Source: Actinoplanes couchii
GTDB taxonomy: Bacteria > Actinomycetota > Actinomycetes > Mycobacteriales > Micromonosporaceae
Direction: 5' to 3'
NCBI RefSeq assembly: GCF_016862075.1
Contig: NZ_BOMG01000042.1
Coordinates: 62,001-126,000, forward strand
DNA: 64,000 bases
Below, piece by piece: positions 59,243 to 64,000 of this stretch. The notes below the pieces were generated by a model, which saw nothing but the letters and a program-made list of their open reading frames with translations, did not search any database and was not told the origin of the DNA. The first letter of the stretch is position 1. The number at the start of each line of letters is the position of its first letter. The position numbers were made by a program, and so were the translations under genes.

Positions 59243-60424
59243 GTGCCCCTGGTCTACGTGCACGGGATCGGCAATCGGGAGGAGCGTCGCGCCTACGACG
59301 TCGCCAACCGCACCCGGGACCGGTTCTTCCGGCGGTTCCTGCCGGTCCCGGTGGTCGGGCACACCGAGATCCGTTCGCCGTACTGGGGAGAACACGGGGG
59401 AGTGCTGCGCTGGAAGCACGCCTCGCTGCCGGCTGCCGGACTGGAGTCACTCGGCGCGGGCGGCGACTTCGAGGCCGGGATCGCCCGGCTGGCGGCGGTG
59501 CCCGGTGCGGCCACCGGAACACTGCTGACCGGGACCGCCCGGAACAGCATGCGCGACGCCGTCGACCTGCTGTTCACAGTGATCGACGCCGACAGCCTCG
59601 ACGACACCGCCGCCGACGCGGTGATCGCCGCGGCCGGCGCCCTGGTGGAGTACTGCGACCAGCGGGAACGTCTGGCGCCGGCCGGGCCGGACCGCTACCC
59701 GTGGCTGGCCGGGATCAAGGACGACGCCGACCTGATCGACCAGCTCCTGTCCCTGGCGGCGGCCGGCGGGGACGATCCGGAACCGGACCGTGAGTCGCTG
59801 GGCGGCCGGCACCGTCGCTACGGCCGCCTGCGGCTGCTGCTGCGTGGCGGTGCCGACCGGCTGCGGCGGGCGGCCGGACTGCCCGTCGAGACGTCGATCG
59901 CGGCCGTCCGGACCCTCACCGGCCGGCCGGTCTCCGATCTGGCCGGCGACGTCCTGACCTACCTGGCCCGGCGCGGCACCCCGGACGAGCCCGGCCCGAT
60001 CGTACGGGCGGTGCTGACCGACCTCCGGGAAGCCGCCGCCGAAGCAGGCCCGGACCGCCCGCTGGTCGTGGTCGCGCACAGCATGGGCGGCAACATCATG
60101 TACGACCTGCTCACCCACTTCGCCCCGGACCTGCCGGTGCACACCCTGGTCACGGTCGGTTCCCAGGTCGCGCTCTTCGAGGAGCTGAAACTCTTCCGGG
60201 GCAGTGACCCCGCCCTGCCCGGACCCGATCTGGCCCGGATCCCGCGCCCCGCCGGACTGTCCCGGTGGATCAACGTCGTCGACCGGGCCGACCTGCTCGG
60301 CTACCGGGCGGGCGGTGTCTTCGACGGGGTGGAGGACTACGTCTACCCGACCAGTGCCCTGTGGGCGCACAGCGCCTACTTCCGGCAGCCGCACTTCTAC
60401 GCCCGGCTCGGGCGGCGGCTGTGA
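59243..60424 (+). CDS. Alpha/beta hydrolase (lipase/esterase-like) of a caspase module
   Basis: A 393-residue protein. VPLVYVHGIGNREERRAYDV is the oxyanion-side loop, VVVAHSMGGNIMYDLLTHF the nucleophile elbow (GHSMGG type), and a late INVVDRADLLGYRAGGVFDG with ALWAHSAYF provides the acid/His region. A long insertion (about 45-230) of helices separates the strands. GTG 59243 was chosen because GGAAGGA lies six bases upstream; the longer TTG start at 59198 coincides with a TTGACA that is probably part of the promoter. It overlaps the caspase gene by GTGA, so the two form one unit. Confidence 0.82.
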   Translation: MPLVYVHGIGNREERRAYDVANRTRDRFFRRFLPVPVVGHTEIRSPYWGEHGGVLRWKHASLPAAGLESLGAGGDFEAGIARLAAVPGAATGTLLTGTARNSMRDAVDLLFTVIDADSLDDTAADAVIAAAGALVEYCDQRERLAPAGPDRYPWLAGIKDDADLIDQLLSLAAAGGDDPEPDRESLGGRHRRYGRLRLLLRGGADRLRRAAGLPVETSIAAVRTLTGRPVSDLAGDVLTYLARRGTPDEPGPIVRAVLTDLREAAAEAGPDRPLVVVAHSMGGNIMYDLLTHFAPDLPVHTLVTVGSQVALFEELKLFRGSDPALPGPDLARIPRPAGLSRWINVVDRADLLGYRAGGVFDGVEDYVYPTSALWAHSAYFRQPHFYARLGRRL

Positions 60425-61572
60425 CCACCCTCTACTCCGACGGCGGCGCCGGACCGCGGATCCACGCGCTGGTCATCGGGGTGGGGCACTACCCGCACTG
60501 CGTCGCGTATCCGCCGGGCACCCCGGAGAGCCGGCTGGCCGCGGACATCACGCCGCTGACCACCGCGCCGTCCTCCGCCCTCGCCGTCAACCGGTGGCTG
60601 CTGGACAACCTGCGCGACGATCCGTACGTCCCGCTGGGCAGCGTCGAGACCCTGATCTCCGGCCCGGCCCCGATCGTCGTGCCCACCCCGTCCGGCGGGA
60701 CGACTGTCGATCCGGCGACGTTCGGCAACGCCCGCGAGGCCGTCCACCGGTGGCGCGGCCGGTGCGACACCGACGAGGACAACGTGGCCCTGTTCTTCTT
60801 CTGCGGGCACGGCTGGGAACGCGGCGACCAGACCCTGCTGCTGGAGGACCTCGGCCGGCATCCCGGTGACTTCTTCGCCGGTGCCGTCAACTTCCGCCGC
60901 ACCTACCTCGGCATGCGGGACTGCCGGGCCCGGACCCAGCTCTACTTCATCGACGCCTGCCGGGAACTGCCGCTCGAACTGCTGGAGATCGCCGCCGACG
61001 AGTCCCGCCCACTGCTGACCGTCCGCAATCCCCTCGAACCACCCGGCCGGCCACTGGACGCGCCGGTCTTCCACGCCACCACTCCCGGCCTGCGCGCCTA
61101 CGGGCCACCGGGCGAGCCGACACCGTTCACCGAAGCGGTCCTCGACGTGCTCGGCGGGCGCGGCGCGCATCAGCCGCGCTGGGGCAGTTGGGAGATCCAC
61201 ACCGACCGGATCGCGCCCAGCGTACGGCGGATGATGCAGTGGAACGGCGTCGCCGACCAGCGTCCCACCGCCGAAGGCGTCACCATCTCGTCCCGGTTCC
61301 GGACCCTGCCGGGGCCGCCGGCGGTGCCGTTCCGGCTCAGCTGCGCACCGGCGGAGGCGCTGTACAGCGCCCGGTTGAGCCTCACCGCGCTGGACGACCC
61401 GGCGAACGGGCGGGTCCGCGAACCCCGCGGTGAACCGTGGCAGAACGAGGTGCCGGCCGGCAACTACCAGGTCCGGGCCGAGTTTCCGCCCGCTGCGTAC
61501 CAGGACGTCTGTCTCTACCCGGCGTTCCTCCCGCCGGTTGTCGACGAGGTGATCCCGGTGGAACCGGCATGA
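60421..61572 (+). CDS. Caspase-family (C14) protease
   Basis: A 383-residue protein from a GTG overlapping the hydrolase stop. The p20-like fold starts at IHALVIGVGHYP; the catalytic dyad is visible as FFFCGHGWE (H130) and YFIDACRE (C180). After the protease domain (to about 270) a beta-rich C-terminus begins (PFRLSCAPAEALYSARLSLT). Bacterial caspase-like proteases of this type are found as effectors in conflict and anti-phage modules. The acidic pocket (DTDEDNV) before the His hints at Arg/Lys or Asp preference, but this is not reliable. It is coupled to the next gene by ATGA. Confidence 0.85.
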   Translation: MTTLYSDGGAGPRIHALVIGVGHYPHCVAYPPGTPESRLAADITPLTTAPSSALAVNRWLLDNLRDDPYVPLGSVETLISGPAPIVVPTPSGGTTVDPATFGNAREAVHRWRGRCDTDEDNVALFFFCGHGWERGDQTLLLEDLGRHPGDFFAGAVNFRRTYLGMRDCRARTQLYFIDACRELPLELLEIAADESRPLLTVRNPLEPPGRPLDAPVFHATTPGLRAYGPPGEPTPFTEAVLDVLGGRGAHQPRWGSWEIHTDRIAPSVRRMMQWNGVADQRPTAEGVTISSRFRTLPGPPAVPFRLSCAPAEALYSARLSLTALDDPANGRVREPRGEPWQNEVPAGNYQVRAEFPPAAYQDVCLYPAFLPPVVDEVIPVEPA

Positions 61573-63032
61573 CACACCAGGTCCATCTCGAGTACGCCGA
61601 GGCCGACGAACCCGCGGGCACCGTCGTCGGCGCGGTGGAGATCCTGGACGCCGATCTGTGCACCTGGACCGGTGCGCCGGTGCTCGCGGGCCGGTCGTCG
61701 CCCGCCGAGGTGCCGCGCCCCGGCCGGTACGTCGCACAGGGACGCCTGGCCGGGGGCGCCTGGATCGGCGCCTCCTTCCAGGTGCCGGACCGGATCGGCA
61801 CACCGGTCCGCGTCCAGCTGGAACAGGCCGCCCCCGGCCCGGACCGGCAGGCCGTGCCGGACGACGGCCGGACCTGCTGGGCCGCCGGGTTCACCCGCCA
61901 ACTCTCCCGGTGGTCCCGGGTGCCGCTGAACCGACGCGCCGAACGGCCCACCTCGCTGGAACTCTTCCCCACGAGCGGAAGCCGCCCGGAGAACACCGCC
62001 GTCCTGGTCGGCGGGGACGGCATGCCCGCCCGTTTCGTGATCACGCCGGTCGATGCCGGTCTGCAACTGGCCCGATCCGGATCCTCGATCCGGGCCCAGC
62101 TGGCGCCGGGCCCGGAGCACACCCTGCTGTCGTTCCTCAGCGACGGCGACCTGGTCTGTGCCCGGATCGTCGCCGACCATCTGCTGGCCGAACCGCGCCG
62201 GGCCCGCCGCCGGCCACTGACCCTGCTGGCGGTGGGCTACCACCTCACCATGACCGGTGACGACCGTGCGCAGGACTGGGCGGACGAGGACCTGCGATGG
62301 CTGAGCACCAGCCCGGACGCCCTGGTGATCACCGCCTGGTCGCGTGCGGACGACGCCGGCGCCTTCCGCCGGCTCCTGGTGGAGGCGGCCACCCTGGGAC
62401 CGCCGGCTGTCGGGATCGGACTCGGGTTGCTGCGGGACGGGCTCTACCTGCTGGACGACACCGATCCGGCGGTCGCCCGGGCGATCCGGGCGGTCCGCCG
62501 CTACCAGACGGCCCGGTTGCCCGGCATCCTGACCAGCTATCACGGCGACAGCCCGGAGTCGCCCGCGGCTCGGGTGCCGCCGATCGGCATTCCGGACGGC
62601 CTGCCGGTGGAGACGTTCCGGCTCGGTGGCGAGCCGCAGCCGCGCCCGGTCGAACCGTTCCTGGCCAGGTTGCGGTCGATGAGCGAGAACTTCCTCACCG
62701 CACAGCTCACCGCCGTCACGTACTTCGACACCGGGCAGCGGAGCCCGGGCCCGGTCGCGGCCACCCTGGAACTGACCGAGGCGGCCCGGGGCCTGCTCGG
62801 AGACGACATCACCGGCTCGGTCTCGCTGCGCCGCGGCACGTTGCGGGTCACCCTGGCCCGGATCGCCGACGAGGCCGCCGGTACGACCGTCTACCTGACC
62901 ATCGACGGTGCCGAGCCGGCCGAGATCATGATGACCCGGCGGGGCGGCTCGTTCACCGCCGAGCTGCCCTGGCCCGGCGACATGCCGCAACAGCTCGGAT
63001 TCCGGGTGGAGACCGGCGATGACCGGCTCTGA
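61569..63032 (+). CDS. Unknown protein of the caspase module
   Basis: A 487-residue soluble protein. The N-terminus (QVHLEYAEADEPAGTVVGAVEI, then PGRYVAQGRLAGGAWIGASF) looks like a beta-sandwich; the middle (LTLLAVGYHLTMTGDDRAQDW, DALVITAWSRADDAGAFRRL) is mixed alpha/beta; and the end (TVYLTIDGAEPAEIMM) is beta-rich. I do not recognise a family. Its coupling to the caspase gene (ATGA) and overlap with the next gene (14 bases) suggest a partner, sensor or substrate of the protease. Confidence 0.65.
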   Translation: MTHQVHLEYAEADEPAGTVVGAVEILDADLCTWTGAPVLAGRSSPAEVPRPGRYVAQGRLAGGAWIGASFQVPDRIGTPVRVQLEQAAPGPDRQAVPDDGRTCWAAGFTRQLSRWSRVPLNRRAERPTSLELFPTSGSRPENTAVLVGGDGMPARFVITPVDAGLQLARSGSSIRAQLAPGPEHTLLSFLSDGDLVCARIVADHLLAEPRRARRRPLTLLAVGYHLTMTGDDRAQDWADEDLRWLSTSPDALVITAWSRADDAGAFRRLLVEAATLGPPAVGIGLGLLRDGLYLLDDTDPAVARAIRAVRRYQTARLPGILTSYHGDSPESPAARVPPIGIPDGLPVETFRLGGEPQPRPVEPFLARLRSMSENFLTAQLTAVTYFDTGQRSPGPVAATLELTEAARGLLGDDITGSVSLRRGTLRVTLARIADEAAGTTVYLTIDGAEPAEIMMTRRGGSFTAELPWPGDMPQQLGFRVETGDDRL

Positions 63033-64000
63033 GTTCGACCCGGGCCGGCTCAGCCAGGTGGTGGTGTCCGCACTCGACCTGGCCGCCGCGGAGACCGGCC
63101 CGGCGCGCCCGGTCGACACCCGGGACGTGCTGCTCGCTCTGGCGCGGGTCGACATGGGCGGCGACTGGCAGCGGCTGTGGCTGGCCTTCGACAGCCCCGA
63201 GGTGATCGCCCGGTTCCCGGTCCGGGATCCGGCCCCGGAACCGGCCGCCGACTGGGGCCCGGCCGTGCTGACCGCGGGCTGCACCCGCGCGCTGGCGGCG
63301 GCGGTCCGGCTGGCCGACGTGTACGACACCGGCGAGGTCCCGGTCGGTCTCGCCGCGATCGCACTGACCGGCGAGCCGGACTCGGCCGCCGCCACGGCTG
63401 TCACCTTCGGCGACCGCTCCCGCCACCCCGAGCTGCTGGAACTCCTCCAGGAGGTAGCGGTGCAGGCGGTCCTCAACGACCTGCCCGACGCGCTGCGGCA
63501 CGCCTTCGCCGGTTCGCCCGTGCTCCGGGCCGGTGACGGCGACCGGGAGCTGGACGCGGTGGTCGGGCGGCTGGGTGGGCCCGACAGCCTGAACAGGGTG
63601 GACGCGGTCGCCCTCGTCGGTGCCGCCGTCGAGGTCACCGGTGAACCGACCCTGGTCACCCACCTGGAACGGATGGAACTGACCCGGGACGTCGTCGGGG
63701 AGGCCCGGCGGATGGCCGGCGACCAGCCCTCGGCCTCGGCCGCCGACATGATCCAGCGGGCCCGGGACCGGTTCGACACCACCGAGCCGACCGCGGCGCA
63801 GCTGATCGTCGCCGCGACCACACGACCCGTCCCGGCGGTCCGGCGGACGGCCTGGCTGCTCGGCCTGTCCGCCGAGGAGATCGCCTACGAGGCCGCCGAC
63901 GCGGACACCCGGCAACGTCCCCACGACGACAAGGTCAGCGACTACACGATGGCGCTGACCGTGCTCCTGGTGGTGCTCAACGTGGTCACGTCGGTGCTGG
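63019..64000 (+). CDS. Clp-N-like repeat protein with membrane segment, 3' end outside the window
   Basis: The reading frame from ATG 63019 is open to the window end (327 codons visible). It starts GSEFDPGRLSQVVVSALDLA followed by PVDTRDVLLALARVD, resembling the double-helix repeat of Clp N-terminal domains, which bind substrates or adaptors. A second copy-like region begins near residue 175 (LNRVDAVALVGAAVEVTGEP). The visible end, YTMALTVLLVVLNVVTSVL, is a membrane helix. It overlaps the preceding gene by 14 bases. I infer a membrane-associated regulator of the caspase module. Confidence 0.6.
   Translation, partial: MTGSEFDPGRLSQVVVSALDLAAAETGPARPVDTRDVLLALARVDMGGDWQRLWLAFDSPEVIARFPVRDPAPEPAADWGPAVLTAGCTRALAAAVRLADVYDTGEVPVGLAAIALTGEPDSAAATAVTFGDRSRHPELLELLQEVAVQAVLNDLPDALRHAFAGSPVLRAGDGDRELDAVVGRLGGPDSLNRVDAVALVGAAVEVTGEPTLVTHLERMELTRDVVGEARRMAGDQPSASAADMIQRARDRFDTTEPTAAQLIVAATTRPVPAVRRTAWLLGLSAEEIAYEAADADTRQRPHDDKVSDYTMALTVLLVVLNVVTSVL

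Noticed and set aside
61515-63821. A 768-codon minus-strand frame opposite the caspase module
   Set aside because: Composition typical of antisense shadow; the plus-strand genes are coupled and carry motifs.
1-64000. tRNA, rRNA, insertion sequences, integrase or attachment sites
   Set aside because: No GTTCRANNC-type T-loop context with cloverleaf, no rRNA-like conserved blocks, no transposase or recombinase motifs and no flanking terminal inverted repeats were seen on reading through.

Overview
The window is high-GC DNA with GTG/ATG starts, four-base ATGA/GTGA stop-start overlaps and actinobacterial families (LAL and SARP regulators, a LysX-type fusion, SCO6745-like and CATRA-like proteins, a secreted CBM2 protein). 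It reads as a chromosomal segment of a filamentous actinobacterium. Micromonosporaceae (Actinoplanes-like) is my best guess, but this is inference from gene content, not a search.

Layout. 1-9.7 kb: end of a multicopper oxidase, a zinc-free MDR oxidoreductase with a LAL regulator, a GNAT acetyltransferase, a membrane protein, a truncated DHFR-like start overlapping an APH(6)-like kinase, and a two-gene CATRA-like conflict pair whose larger protein ends in a nucleotidyl-cyclase-like domain. 9.7-15.3 kb: a secreted DUF4394-like protein, a doubly damaged SARP regulator, a CBM2 protein, an SCO6745-like protein and a frameshifted lipoprotein. 15.6-34.1 kb: a seven-gene, tightly overlapping operon for an iterative PUFA-synthase-like PKS. 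Its first protein is reductase-KS-AT-ACP-ACP-KR and its second is KS-AT-DH-PPTase. A discrete ACP, an alpha/beta hydrolase, a glycosyltransferase, a membrane-anchored methyltransferase and a degenerate galactokinase-like protein follow. I infer a glycosylated, largely reduced lipid or polyketide. This is the most unusual locus here.

34.2-35.6 kb: a self-regulated ArsR/SRPBCC/DHFR-like operon with an operator inside its promoter and probably a leaderless start. 35.6-44.9 kb: a pectin (rhamnogalacturonan) operon (PL11 lyase and two SGNH esterases) behind a LacI-type palindrome, divergent from lysX, then a LacI regulator and a sugar-efflux-like MFS protein. 44.9-46.6 kb: a stretch of gene remnants around an SGNH hydrolase. 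46.6-53.3 kb: an EAL-domain protein, a secreted unknown, cytidine deaminase, an SDR reductase divergent from a broken MFS gene with two TetR-type operators between them, a DUF6232-like protein, a RidA protein and a small hypothetical. 53.3-59.1 kb: a Baeyer-Villiger monooxygenase / beta-propeller / MFS operon with an upstream TetR regulator. 59.2-64 kb: a conflict-like module of an alpha/beta hydrolase, a caspase-fold protease, an unknown protein and a Clp-N-like membrane protein that runs off the window.

Three themes recur. Translational coupling is pervasive. In-frame minisatellites are concentrated in the PKS operon. Several genes carry single-base homopolymer lesions or short-homology deletions, from real decay or, for the single-base changes, possible sequencing error. 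I saw no rRNA, tRNA, CRISPR array, insertion sequence or integrase.
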